Origin: UBA10348 sp002469915
Lineage (GTDB): Bacteria > Bacteroidota > Rhodothermia > Rhodothermales > UBA10348
Assembly (NCBI GenBank): GCA_029249345.1
Contig: JAQWHM010000016.1
Coordinates: 248,001-312,000 of the forward strand
Length of the DNA: 64,000 nucleotides
Direction of reading: 5' to 3'
Below the pieces are notes generated by a model. That model saw only the letters and a program-made list of their open reading frames with translations. It made no database searches and was not told where the DNA came from. The number at the start of each line of letters is the position of its first letter. Positions within the stretch are counted from its first letter, which is position 1. The translations under genes and the position numbers were made by a program. Below, one piece after another: positions 8,920-18,355 of this stretch.

Positions 8920-11873
8920 AAAGTCGTACACAGCGTGTAAACGCCTGTTTGTCTCACTTAAAGAAATGTATTCCCGGTTCCGTTCGAACCGATGCATACG
9001 AGCGAGCACTGTACGCAACGGATGCGAGTATCTATCAAGTAGATCCGTTGGCCGTGGTCGTTCCCCAGCACCGGGATGAAATTCAAGCGGTGGTTGAGGC
9101 CGCAGCCGAATTCCGTGTTCCAGTTACCGCGCGGTCTGGCGGAACGAGTCTTGCCGGGCAAGCGGTTGGTGAGTCCATAGTAGTTGACTTTACCAAACAC
9201 CTAAATCGAATCGGGGAGATCGACGAAGATAAACGCACGGTGCACGTAGAGCCAGGCGTGGTGCTGGATCGCCTTAATGCCCGGCTTAAGTCCTCTCGCT
9301 TGTTATTTGGGCCTGATCCTGCCAGTGCGAATCGTGCTGCCATGGGGGGCATCATTTCGAATAACGCAACGGGAAGTCATTCCATTTGTTATGGGATGTC
9401 GGCCGATCATGTCCATTCGATGGATATGATTCTTTCGGATGGATCTCGGGCTCATTTTGGTGCGGTAAACAAGACTGAATTTGCTCAGAGAGCTTCACGA
9501 CCTGGCCGCGAGGGGCAAATATATGCGGGATTGGGAGCATTGATTGGAGATGACTCCAATCGACGCATCATCCATGAACATACGCCTAGGCATTGGCGGC
9601 GGTGTGGAGGATATAATTTGGACCGGCTGACTCCGGAAGGAGTTTCTTTTCGAATGCCTCAGCCCGAAGGTCTAAACGTATCTCGCTTATTCAGTGGAGC
9701 AGAAGGAACGCTGGGTGTCATCGAGAGCATGACGCTTGATTTGGTATCCTTACCTACGCGCACTGCATTGGCCATCGTTCACTTCGACGATATTGTGCGT
9801 GCGCTCGAGGCGGTTCAGATTATTTTGGAAACGGATCCCTCTGCTGTCGAATTGCTGGACCACTTGGGCATGTCGCTTTGTCGGCAATCTCCGACTTGGC
9901 GCCGAAAGCTGGAATCTTTCGTTCAGGGAGATCCGGATAGTGTTTTGATCACTGAATTTCAGGGTGAATCAGAAGCCGAACTCAGGGCTCGTATTGAGCA
10001 CCTTGAGACCTTTTTGAAAGGCCAGGGAGTTGCGGTGCGCACCATCGTTCCCGTGATGAGTGACGCGGGACAGGCTGACGTTTGGTCCGTTCGGAAAATG
10101 GGTCTGGGATTTCTAATGAGCGTTCGGGGAGATCACAAGCCGATTCCATTCATTGAGGATGCTGCCGTTCCGGTTGAGCACCTTTCTACGTATGTGACCG
10201 AAGTGGAGGCCTATTGCAATGATTTGGGCCTGAAAGTAGCCTATTACGCCCACGCAAGCGCCGGTTGTGTCCATATTCGTCCTCTGGTCAACACCAAGTC
10301 GGCAAAGGAAATAGCTCTACTGCCTAACATCGTATCGTTTTCAATTGAAATGTTGAAAGGGTTTGGCGGCTCGCTTTCGAGCGAACATGGTGATGGAAGA
10401 GCACGCAGTTCATTTAACCGTGCCTTTTTTGGGGAAGAGCTGTACGGGTTGTACGCGCAAACAAAATCTATTTTCGATCCCGATGGGATCATGAACCCTG
10501 GTATGATTACCGGTGCTAGGGAAATGACGGCAGATTTGCGGTTCGGGCCTGAATACGAGACGATTGAAATCCAGACAAATCTGGACTTTAGTGAAGAATT
10601 AGGATTTGCTTCAGCGGTAGAGATGTGTAACGGAGCCGGCGTGTGTCGCAAGCTGGGCAGTGGAACAATGTGTCCTAGTTTCATGGCAACGCGCGAAGAG
10701 GAACACTCAACCCGCGGTCGGGCCAATGCCTTTCGGAACGTGCTTTCTGGCAAGCTGCCCGCGTCTGAACTGCACGGAAAGCGACTCTATGAAACGTTAG
10801 ATCTGTGCCTGCAGTGCAAGGCGTGCGCCTCTGAATGCCCGTCTTCGGTAGATATGGCTAAGCTCAAAGTTGAGTTTTTAGATCAGTATCACCGCAAACA
10901 TGGGACACCAATGAGAGCGAAGTTTTTTGGCTCAGCAGCGGCGCAGTCCCGCCGCTTTAGCGGCCGGACTGCGCCGCTCGTCAATCGGTTATCTTCCGGC
11001 AAGGTAGCTCGTTGGTCATTGGAGAAGTTCATGGGCGTGACCCGGAAGCGAGATTTACCGGAATTGGCCCAAGAGTCGTTCTTAAGTTGGTTTGAGAAGC
11101 ACACCCAGCAGCCTCGGGCTTCGGTTGTCAGACCGAGAGTGGTTCTCTTCAACGACACCTTTAATACCTATAACTATCCTGAAGTCGCTATTGCCGCGAC
11201 TCACGTCCTCGAAGCGGCTGGATTTGACGTGATTCTGCCGGGTCATGGATGTTGTGGCCGCCCCATGATCTCAAAAGGGCTTGTCGATCAGGCTAGAGCC
11301 GCAGCTTCAGAAACGCTGGATAGGTTAGTCCCTTATGCCAAAGAGGGGTTGGCGATTGTGGGTTTAGAACCCAGTTGTATTCTGTCCTTTGAAGACGAAT
11401 ATCAATCGCTCTTACCGGGAGACCCTAGAGTGCCGCTCGTGGCCGATAAGGCTGTGTTGTTTGGTGACTTCATGAGTTCGCTGGATCCGGAGCTCTTACC
11501 CCAAATGCAGTTTGACAACGACGTGCTTTTGCACGGACATTGCCATCAAAAAGCGGCATCTACGGGTACGCGAGGAACTGTGTCTGCTCTAAAATCCACA
11601 GGGTGCGCGGTATCCGAAGTAGATTCCGGATGTTGTGGAATGGCGGGTTCGTTTGGATTTGAAAAAGAGCATTACGAGTTGTCCATGCAGATTGGGAATC
11701 AACGGCTCTTTCCAGCCATCAACGCAAAAGCCGATTCTACCCAGGTAGTAGCTCCTGGAATTAGTTGTCGACAACAAATTAAACATGGCACCGGACAGCG
11801 GGCCATGCATCCAGCGGAAGTTATGTGGGAAGCCATTCAGAATGCCCGCGATTTAAAAATGTCCCAATCATGA
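8916..11873 (+). CDS. FAD/[4Fe-4S] D-2-hydroxyacid dehydrogenase (YdiJ-like, GlcD-GlcF fusion)
   Basis: A 985-residue fusion. Residues about 40-270 form the PCMH-type FAD-binding domain (ARSGGTSLAGQAVG, PGVVLDRLN, GGIISNNATGSHS). Residues about 280-540 form the FAD-oxidase C-terminal domain, including SSEHGDGRAR. Fe-S cysteines follow at C571, C577 and C586 and in CLQCKACASECP (C631, C634, C637, C641), then two CCG domains (GHGCCGRP near 778, DSGCCGMAG near 906). Length and order match E. coli YdiJ, a respiratory-type D-2-hydroxyglutarate dehydrogenase, and the glycolate/D-lactate oxidases. The reaction is oxidation of a D-2-hydroxyacid to the 2-oxoacid, with electrons leaving through the Fe-S clusters. 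It overlaps both neighbours by four bases, so the product is plausibly passed to the upstream aminotransferase. The true substrate is not determined. Confidence 0.85.
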   Translation: MKSRTQRVNACLSHLKKCIPGSVRTDAYERALYATDASIYQVDPLAVVVPQHRDEIQAVVEAAAEFRVPVTARSGGTSLAGQAVGESIVVDFTKHLNRIGEIDEDKRTVHVEPGVVLDRLNARLKSSRLLFGPDPASANRAAMGGIISNNATGSHSICYGMSADHVHSMDMILSDGSRAHFGAVNKTEFAQRASRPGREGQIYAGLGALIGDDSNRRIIHEHTPRHWRRCGGYNLDRLTPEGVSFRMPQPEGLNVSRLFSGAEGTLGVIESMTLDLVSLPTRTALAIVHFDDIVRALEAVQIILETDPSAVELLDHLGMSLCRQSPTWRRKLESFVQGDPDSVLITEFQGESEAELRARIEHLETFLKGQGVAVRTIVPVMSDAGQADVWSVRKMGLGFLMSVRGDHKPIPFIEDAAVPVEHLSTYVTEVEAYCNDLGLKVAYYAHASAGCVHIRPLVNTKSAKEIALLPNIVSFSIEMLKGFGGSLSSEHGDGRARSSFNRAFFGEELYGLYAQTKSIFDPDGIMNPGMITGAREMTADLRFGPEYETIEIQTNLDFSEELGFASAVEMCNGAGVCRKLGSGTMCPSFMATREEEHSTRGRANAFRNVLSGKLPASELHGKRLYETLDLCLQCKACASECPSSVDMAKLKVEFLDQYHRKHGTPMRAKFFGSAAAQSRRFSGRTAPLVNRLSSGKVARWSLEKFMGVTRKRDLPELAQESFLSWFEKHTQQPRASVVRPRVVLFNDTFNTYNYPEVAIAATHVLEAAGFDVILPGHGCCGRPMISKGLVDQARAAASETLDRLVPYAKEGLAIVGLEPSCILSFEDEYQSLLPGDPRVPLVADKAVLFGDFMSSLDPELLPQMQFDNDVLLHGHCHQKAASTGTRGTVSALKSTGCAVSEVDSGCCGMAGSFGFEKEHYELSMQIGNQRLFPAINAKADSTQVVAPGISCRQQIKHGTGQRAMHPAEVMWEAIQNARDLKMSQS

Positions 11874-13315
11874 GCAAAACAAACTATCACATGACGGCCG
11901 ATGAATTTCGGAAGGCTGGGCGAGAGGTAGTAGACTGGATTGCTGATTATTACGAGTGGGTAGAGTCCCACCCCGTGGTACCTTCAGTTGCGCCAGGAGA
12001 TATTAGGGCCTCGCTTCCCGAACACCCTCCGCAGTCGGGCGAGCCTTTCGCTTCGTTGATGACCGATGTAGATAAGTTGATCATGCCGGGCATAACCCAT
12101 TGGCAATCGCCTAATTTCTTCGCCTATTTTCCCAGTAATACCTCTTTTCCTTCGATACTCGGAGAAATGATGGCTGCCGGAATGGGCGTACAGGGTATGG
12201 TTTGGAAAACGAGTCCGGCCTGTACGGAGCTGGAAACACACGTGCTCGACTGGATGGTCGAATTGCTTGGTTTGCCAGATCGGTTTTTGTCGCAAGGAGA
12301 GGGGGGTGGCGTTATTCAGGACACGGCTTCGAGCGCGGTTCTTTGTGCCCTGCTTGCCGCTCGCGAACGCGCTACAGAAGGCCAATCTAACCAGCAGGGC
12401 ATTCAGGACCGTAAACTCGTTGCCTATACCTCGAACCAGGCGCATTCCTCTGTTCAAAAGGCCGCTAGAATTGCTGGGATAGGAGATGAAAGTATTCGGC
12501 TTATTGGCGTAAATGCTGATTTTTCGATGGATGTGGATGCATTACGCGATGCGATTCAAACGGATCGAGAGAATGGTTTGAGGCCATTTTTCATTTCAGC
12601 TACCGTTGGAACGACCTCATCAATGGCGATGGATTCGCTAACTGAGATCGCCTCTGTACTGGACGAATCGATCTGGTTACATGTAGATGCAGCCATGGCG
12701 GGTTCAGCTACGGTGTGCCCTGAGCACCGATCCATACACAACGGGTTGGAGCAAGCAGATAGCTACTGTTTTAACCCCCACAAGTGGCTGTTTACTAATT
12801 TTGATTGTAACTGTTTTTACGTGGCAGATCGATCTGCTCTGCTAGGCGCCCTCGCTATACTACCGGAATACTTACGGACGGCCGAACATGATGCGGGCGC
12901 GATTGACTACCGCGATTGGCAGATTCCACTCGGGCGCCGCTTCAGGGCACTAAAACTCTGGTTTGTGCTTCGGCATTATGGCGCAGAAGGTCTTCAGGCT
13001 CACATTCGCCAGCACTTGGAACTGGCCGCTATGTTTGAACAATATGTTATGGAGTCCGACCATTTCGAGTTGATCATTCCAAGATCTCTCAATACTGTTT
13101 GCTTTGCTCATCGAGAAGGAAATGATTGGACTGAAGCTATTCTTGAGCAGGTGAACCGCTCGGGTAAAATGTATGTTAGTCACACGAAGTTGAATGATCG
13201 ATATACCATCCGAATGGTCGTCGGCCAAAGAACAACTGAGGAAAGACATGTTAGAGGGGCATGGGAGTTGCTCGAAGAAGCTGCCATGCGGCTAAAGGAG
13301 AAAAACGATGCATAA
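11870..13315 (+). CDS. aromatic-L-amino-acid-decarboxylase-like PLP decarboxylase
   Basis: An approximately 481-residue group II decarboxylase. The ATG at 11870 overlaps the upstream stop (ATGA) and gives the usual N-terminus with EFRKAGREVVDWIADYY. Further motifs are HWQSPNFFAYFP near residue 78, a WKTSPACTELE segment, HVDAAMAGSA near 275 and the PLP lysine K305 in FNPHKWL. This arrangement is characteristic of the DDC/TyDC/histidine decarboxylase family, where the reaction removes CO2 from an L-amino acid to give an amine. Close relatives use tryptophan, DOPA, phenylalanine or serine, and acidic substrates occur in sister branches, so the substrate is open. It sits between a D-2-hydroxyacid dehydrogenase and an SLC13 transporter, overlapping each. 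That suggests a pathway role, not a stand-alone one. Confidence 0.85.
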   Translation: MSKTNYHMTADEFRKAGREVVDWIADYYEWVESHPVVPSVAPGDIRASLPEHPPQSGEPFASLMTDVDKLIMPGITHWQSPNFFAYFPSNTSFPSILGEMMAAGMGVQGMVWKTSPACTELETHVLDWMVELLGLPDRFLSQGEGGGVIQDTASSAVLCALLAARERATEGQSNQQGIQDRKLVAYTSNQAHSSVQKAARIAGIGDESIRLIGVNADFSMDVDALRDAIQTDRENGLRPFFISATVGTTSSMAMDSLTEIASVLDESIWLHVDAAMAGSATVCPEHRSIHNGLEQADSYCFNPHKWLFTNFDCNCFYVADRSALLGALAILPEYLRTAEHDAGAIDYRDWQIPLGRRFRALKLWFVLRHYGAEGLQAHIRQHLELAAMFEQYVMESDHFELIIPRSLNTVCFAHREGNDWTEAILEQVNRSGKMYVSHTKLNDRYTIRMVVGQRTTEERHVRGAWELLEEAAMRLKEKNDA

Positions 13316-14783
13316 GCGTGAACGCGTCGGGTTGTGGCTTGGGCCTATCCTGTTTGTGCTTTTTCTGATCGGTCCACCAGCCGAAGGGCTGAGTGAGCTT
13401 GCTTGGTATTCAGCTGGTATTGGGTTGTGGATGGCCACATGGTGGATGACTGAAGCCGTACCTATTCCCGTTACTTCGATGCTCCCGCTCGTACTTTTTC
13501 CGATCCTAGGTATTGCATCCATTCGGGATGCAGCGATGCCTTACGCGAATCCCCTCATCTACCTATTTATGGGTGGATTTATTCTGGCGCTGGGAATGGA
13601 GAAATGTGGATTACATCGCCGAATTGCACTCAACGTATTACGGCGGGTGGGGACACGCCCATCATCCATCATCGGTGGATTTATGTTAGCTGGAGCCCTA
13701 CTCAGCATGTGGGTTACGAATACGGCCACCACGATGATGATGCTTCCTATTGCTCTTTCTATTGTGGCGCTAGCAAAGGACAAACTCACGCAAGAGCAGA
13801 TGGAGCAGTTCGGTCCGGCATTGATGCTATCTATCGCGTATGCCTGTACCATTGGTGGACTGGGCACACTCATCGGGACGATTCCGAACGCGTTGGTTGC
13901 CGGGTTTATGGAGGAAACGTACGGCATCGAAATAGGGTTTGTACAATGGATGAAAGTAGGCGTGCCGTTGGTAGCCGTTGGGTTACCACTAACCTATCTA
14001 TTGCTGACCCGATTCGTATTCAATTTTGGTAAGCGGCCCATCGAAGGCATGAAGGAGCTTATTCAGAAGGAGCTATCCGAATCGGGCCCACCTAGCCGAG
14101 ATGAAAGAGCAGTAGCGATCGTTTTTTTGATGGTCGTTTTCTTGTGGCTCACCCGACCGCTTCTATCTGGATTGATTCCTGGACTTTCCGATACAGGAAT
14201 AGCTGTATTGGGAGCTATGCTGCTGTTTGTAGTCCCGTCGCAACGACAAGATGGTCCTTGGTCTGAGCACTTTTTGATGGACTGGAATACGGCTAAGAAG
14301 CTTCCGTGGGGCATTTTAGTGCTGTTTGGGGGAGGATTGTCGCTCGCATCAGCTATTAACTCAACGGGGTTGGCCGTTTGGATGGGAACGTGGATTTCGG
14401 GCATCAGCGTATGGCCCGTCATTTTCATCATCGTCGCTATTACAGTCTTGGTTATTTTCCTGACAGAATTGACTAGCAACACAGCCACTACCGCTGCCTT
14501 TTTGCCCGTTATGGCATCCGTAGCGATCGGAATTGGACAAAATCCTTTACTTCTGACGATTCCTGCTACGCTTGCGGCAAGTGCCGCCTTTATGCTACCC
14601 GTGGCGACTCCCCCAAATGCTATCGTGTATGGCAGTGGGTTGGTTTCAATTCCTCAGATGGCTCGTACTGGCATATGGCTCAATCTAGCTTTCACCGTAC
14701 TTTTGTCCGTTATGGTTTACTTTCTGGTTCAGTGGGTATTTGGAGTTGAACTGGGAGTCCTTCCTTCATGGGCTGCCCAATAA
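13308..14783 (+). CDS. SLC13/DASS family sodium:anion symporter
   Basis: A 491-residue inner-membrane protein with about 11-12 hydrophobic segments. The two substrate/sodium-binding SNT-type hairpins are visible as TNTATTMMMLP near residues 141-151 and LTSNTATTAAFLP near 388-400. The C-terminal LPVATPPNAIVYGSG is a family signature. Members import dicarboxylates, citrate or sulfate with sodium (DASS/CitT/VcINDY). Its ATG lies inside the 3' end of the decarboxylase gene (8-base overlap), so it is translationally coupled to it. The likely role is uptake of an organic or sulfonated dianion used by the enzymes encoded upstream. Substrate identity cannot be read from the sequence. Confidence 0.85.
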   Translation: MHKRERVGLWLGPILFVLFLIGPPAEGLSELAWYSAGIGLWMATWWMTEAVPIPVTSMLPLVLFPILGIASIRDAAMPYANPLIYLFMGGFILALGMEKCGLHRRIALNVLRRVGTRPSSIIGGFMLAGALLSMWVTNTATTMMMLPIALSIVALAKDKLTQEQMEQFGPALMLSIAYACTIGGLGTLIGTIPNALVAGFMEETYGIEIGFVQWMKVGVPLVAVGLPLTYLLLTRFVFNFGKRPIEGMKELIQKELSESGPPSRDERAVAIVFLMVVFLWLTRPLLSGLIPGLSDTGIAVLGAMLLFVVPSQRQDGPWSEHFLMDWNTAKKLPWGILVLFGGGLSLASAINSTGLAVWMGTWISGISVWPVIFIIVAITVLVIFLTELTSNTATTAAFLPVMASVAIGIGQNPLLLTIPATLAASAAFMLPVATPPNAIVYGSGLVSIPQMARTGIWLNLAFTVLLSVMVYFLVQWVFGVELGVLPSWAAQ

Positions 14784-14792
14784 AAAGACGAT

Positions 14793-15746
14793 ATGCATCT
14801 CTCTTCTAAGTCTGACAGAATTTTTGTAGCTGGTCATCGCGGACTGGTCGGATCGGCTGTTGTGCGCGCCTTGAAAGGGGCTGGGTTCGCCAATGTCATC
14901 ACCCGTACTCGTTCTGAATTAGATCTTTTGGATCAAGCAGCGGTGGAGACTTTTTTCAAAAGAGAGCAACCTGAGTTTGTGGTATTGGCCGCAGCGAAAG
15001 TGGGTGGAATCCACGCTAACAATACATATCCAGCAGACTTTCTGAATCAAAATCTGTGCATTCAATCAAATGTGATTGGGGCTGCGTTTGTGACAGGTGT
15101 AAAACGTATAATGTTTCTCGGGTCCACCTGTATTTACCCGAAAATGGCACCTCAACCGCTTAAAGAAGAGTATTTGTTGACAGGACCCCTTGAGCCCACG
15201 AACGAGTGGTATGCAATCGCGAAGATTGCAGGGGTCAAAATGTGTGAGGCATTGCGCAAGCAACACGGTGTAGATTTTGTATCCCTGATGCCGACTAATT
15301 TGTATGGGCCGGAAGATAATTTCGATTTAGAGACGAGTCACGTTCTTCCAGCGTTGATTCGGAAGTTTCATGAGGCCAAGGCCGGTAATGCTCCGGTTCA
15401 GTTGTGGGGGAGTGGCACCCCCAAACGAGAATTTATGTACGTGGATGATTTGGCAGATGCGATCCTCCATGTGTTGCAGACTGAAGAAGCCACCTTGTAT
15501 GAAGCCGCTCCAGACGGCTTGATAAATGCAGGTGTGGGTGAAGATCTTGCTATCAGTGAGTTGGCCGAGAAAATTCAGCAAACAGTAGGGTCAACGAATT
15601 CGGTTGTTTACGATGCATCAAAGCCTGATGGCACCCCGCGTAAGCTGGTTGATGTTGAACGTCTTTTCTCGTTGGGCTGGCGGCCATCAGTTTCGTTGGA
15701 GGAAGGTTTGAGACGGACCTACGATTGGTTTATAGCCAACCATTGA
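14793..15746 (+). CDS. fcl: GDP-L-fucose synthase
   Basis: A 317-residue extended short-chain dehydrogenase. The NADP-binding loop is VAGHRGLVGSA (residues 12-22), the catalytic Ser is in GSTCIYP (about 111), and the Tyr-x3-Lys pair is Y140/K144. The segments AAAKVGGIHAN and TNLYGPEDNFD, and the REFMYVDDLADA element, are diagnostic of GDP-4-keto-6-deoxymannose 3,5-epimerase/4-reductase. It makes GDP-L-fucose in the cytosol for surface polysaccharide. It begins only 9 bases after the transporter gene, so it may share the transcript, but its function is unrelated. Its usual partner gmd (GDP-mannose dehydratase) is not in the window. Confidence 0.9.
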   Translation: MHLSSKSDRIFVAGHRGLVGSAVVRALKGAGFANVITRTRSELDLLDQAAVETFFKREQPEFVVLAAAKVGGIHANNTYPADFLNQNLCIQSNVIGAAFVTGVKRIMFLGSTCIYPKMAPQPLKEEYLLTGPLEPTNEWYAIAKIAGVKMCEALRKQHGVDFVSLMPTNLYGPEDNFDLETSHVLPALIRKFHEAKAGNAPVQLWGSGTPKREFMYVDDLADAILHVLQTEEATLYEAAPDGLINAGVGEDLAISELAEKIQQTVGSTNSVVYDASKPDGTPRKLVDVERLFSLGWRPSVSLEEGLRRTYDWFIANH

Positions 15747-15838
15747 TGGGTCAATAATCTGCTCGGCAAATCGCAATTGGGCCGTTTTTTCTCGTTTATC
15801 GATACGTACAGATCGATTAATCGAGACCAGGTTAAGAC

Positions 15839-16876
15839 ATGTCCTTGTTGCTAACGCAATTTACCGTTGCTATTACTGTTGCCGTTCAGGATGCCATCCA
15901 AGCTGCATCCGACTCTTTGGGGATGGAGCCAGAAGTGGTGCAGGAATCTGGAGCGGTCTTAGACGATCTTGTTAGTGGCGATATAGATGTCATTCAGAGC
16001 CGATTCGCTGGATATTGGGACCGTTTCATATCGACTATGTTGCCGGGCCTTTTGAAGGCTTTGGTACTCTTTATTGTACTGTATTTGGTATTCCGAGTCG
16101 TTCGGTCCATTCTCGGCAAGATTCTTCGGCGCTCGAAAAAAGTCGATTCCGGACTTGAGAGCTTACTCATGAAGACGTTCTCCATGCTTGCTTGGGTTCT
16201 CATCGTGATTATGGTTCTGGATCAATTCGGAATCGATGTCACTGCCTTGTTAGCTGGTCTTTCTATCATCGGTTTAGCCGTGAGTTTTGCCGCTAAGGAT
16301 AGCCTTGAGAACTTTATATCGGGGATCACGATTCTGATAGACCGCCCGTTCCGGGGAGGGGATCAAATTGTGGTCGATGGCACGTATGGAACCGTAGAAG
16401 AGATTACGCTCCGATCAACCCGCCTGCGCACCCTGAACAATGAGATGATGGTGATGCCCAATATGTTGATGATCAATTAGAAGGTCATCAATCATTCTCT
16501 GCTCGGCATTCTGCGCGTCGAAGTTCAGTTCGGAATTGCTTACAAAGAATCTACCCAGGCGGCTCGAGCGGTCATTCTAAATCTGGTTAAAGGGGATCAG
16601 CGTATCTCCAGTCAGTACGTACCGCAGGTGGTTGTTACAGGACTTGGAGACTCCAGTGTGGATATGGTATTGCGATTTTATATCGCGGACAGCTCCTTAG
16701 AAGTACCTATGCAAGCCGAGTATTATGAGAAGGTATTCGTTGCCCTGAAAGGTGCGGGTATTGAGATCTCGTTCCCTCATCTACAGTTGTTTATCGATGA
16801 GGCCAAGGGTCTATTACCACCGTTTCAGGTTGGTAGCCCCGTTGCACCCAGGCCGCCGGATTGGAATCCGATGTAG
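15839..16876 (+). pseudogene. MscS-family mechanosensitive channel interrupted by an in-frame amber codon
   Basis: The frame starting at 15839 encodes about 345 codons of a small-conductance mechanosensitive channel. It has an N-terminal helix, three hydrophobic segments, then the pore/beta-domain transition ISGITILIDRPF and the beta-domain GTVEEITLRSTRLRT. After VMPNMLMIN the codon at 16478-16480 is TAG. The same frame then continues without a break as KVINHSLLGILRV to the stop at 16876. In homologues this position is usually Gln or Lys (PN...I-N-Q-K), so a single C-to-T change of CAG would explain it. The upstream part alone (213 residues) lacks the C-terminal cage domain and is unlikely to work. 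Options are a nonsense mutation, sequence error or amber readthrough. It is followed within 11 bases by the convergent cyclophilin gene. Confidence 0.8.
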
Positions 16877-16887
16877 CCTACCACATC

Positions 16888-17529
16888 CTACCACATACGC
16901 GTGACGGCTGTTGATGCAATGGAATCTAGGCGAGAATATTCTTCAGCAAGCGTTTTAGAGGTCAGGTCGGTTCGCATGGGAGCCGCACCGTAATCGCTGT
17001 ACAAGCTGCTGATCACGTCCATTCCACTGATTACTTTTCCAATTGGTGGGTAGCCTACTACTTGGGATGATTCGAGTGAATCCAAACGGAAGTTGTTTTC
17101 CAGGTTGACGTACATGATCATGGATCGAGTTCGTGCTCCGGATCGAGCAAATGCGATCGTTCCTTTTTTATTTGGCGCAATTACGGGTTCGTCATTGATG
17201 GATAAATCACGCCACAGTGAGTCCAGACCACCATCTCCTGATCCTCCAAACTGAGCCACAAATCCATCTATAACCCGATAAAATCGGGTCCCCTCGTAGA
17301 AGTTATGCTTGAATAGGTAAAAGGCACGGTCTACTCCTAGCGGTGCCCATTTACGATAGAACCTGAAATCTACGGTTCCTGCGCTGGTGACCATTTCTAC
17401 ATCGAATGAATCGGGTGCGGGGCGGGCCATATTAGCAAAAGAAGGCTTCCAGAGTGGATCTGATGTTCCGCAGGCGGTCACAAACAGAATGAGGCCGCCA
17501 ACAATGAGGCCGAACAGAACAGGTTTCAT
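16888..17529 (-). CDS. cyclophilin-type peptidyl-prolyl isomerase lipoprotein
   Basis: About 213 residues starting at the ATG at 17529. An in-frame extension to 17565 exists, but the internal start gives a clean lipoprotein signal (hydrophobic stretch, VTAC lipobox). The cyclophilin fold is recognisable from FYEGTRFYRVIDGFVAQFGG followed by KGTIAFARSG and a GYPPIGKVISGMDV segment. The family catalyses cis-trans isomerisation of prolyl bonds and here would act at the periplasmic membrane face as a folding helper. The canonical ETNGSQFFI stretch is replaced by ARTRSMIMYVNLENN, so activity may be reduced. The TSUP gene ends 39 bases upstream of this start, and the aldehyde dehydrogenase gene precedes that. 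The tail of the gene carries a tandem CCTACCACAT duplication. Confidence 0.75.
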   Translation of the reverse strand: MKPVLFGLIVGGLILFVTACGTSDPLWKPSFANMARPAPDSFDVEMVTSAGTVDFRFYRKWAPLGVDRAFYLFKHNFYEGTRFYRVIDGFVAQFGGSGDGGLDSLWRDLSINDEPVIAPNKKGTIAFARSGARTRSMIMYVNLENNFRLDSLESSQVVGYPPIGKVISGMDVISSLYSDYGAAPMRTDLTSKTLAEEYSRLDSIASTAVTRMW

Positions 17530-17568
17530 GAGATCAAGTCGATTGGTTTCCGGGAAAGTAAACACAGA

Positions 17569-18351
17569 TTACCAGATGAGAAACTTTGATGCGGCGACGG
17601 CCACAATCAAGATCAGCAATCGGTGAATCCACACATCTGCATTCTTGAAATGAATGACCCAGCGCACAGCTAGCCAGGCACCAAATGCCTGAAATACGGC
17701 CATCGCTAGCCCATAGCCGATGTGAACCTGGTCAAACCAGAAAAACACGGCTAAGCTAGGAATACAATACAAAAAGACGATTAATAGCTTGATACCATTA
17801 CCCGAGCTAAGCCGATATCGGCTAATGAGTACGAGTCCCATGAGCAGGAAAATTCCCACGCCTGCCTGAATAAAGCCTCCATAAACCCCAATCAGAAAAA
17901 AAGCGCCAATCGTTAGCGGCTGCTTGTTTTTGTGGGTAGCTACTGGATATTCATGAATCCAACGGGAGGGCTTCATCAGCAAGACGAAAAACATAACCAC
18001 CATGAGCCCACCCAGAACCAGGTTCATGGTCTCCTCGTTGAGCTCCACGGCAATGAACGCTCCTAGAATGGCCCCAAGTACGGTAGGAGTGACCAACCAG
18101 GATGCTCCGTCAAAGGTCTCTTTCCCCGATTTGACGTAGGTAGCCAAACCTACTCCGCTTTGCAGCAACACACCGATACGGTTGGTACCGTTTGCAATTG
18201 GTGCCGGAAGGCCACACACAAAAATGAAAATAGGCAGCGTGATCAGGGAGCCACTACCAGCGAGCGTGTTGATGATGCCCGTAGTAATCCCGGCGACCAG
18301 GAAAATTCCCCAGTCGAGCAGCGTCATGTCAATAGATAGAATATCCGGCAC
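17569..18351 (-). CDS. TSUP (TauE/SafE) family membrane transporter
   Basis: A 260-residue polytopic protein with about eight membrane segments in two similar halves. The N-terminal GITTGIINTLAGSGSLITLP motif and the second-half GVYGGFIQAGVGIFLL are typical of TauE/SafE transporters. Characterised members export sulfite, sulfoacetate or other small sulfur-containing or organic acids. It lies 4 bases downstream of the aldehyde dehydrogenase gene, so the two are almost certainly cotranscribed. Taken with that neighbour, export or import of a carboxylate or sulfonate is a reasonable guess, but the substrate is unknown. Confidence 0.8.
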   Translation of the reverse strand: MPDILSIDMTLLDWGIFLVAGITTGIINTLAGSGSLITLPIFIFVCGLPAPIANGTNRIGVLLQSGVGLATYVKSGKETFDGASWLVTPTVLGAILGAFIAVELNEETMNLVLGGLMVVMFFVLLMKPSRWIHEYPVATHKNKQPLTIGAFFLIGVYGGFIQAGVGIFLLMGLVLISRYRLSSGNGIKLLIVFLYCIPSLAVFFWFDQVHIGYGLAMAVFQAFGAWLAVRWVIHFKNADVWIHRLLILIVAVAASKFLIW

Positions 18352-18355
18352 GCGA

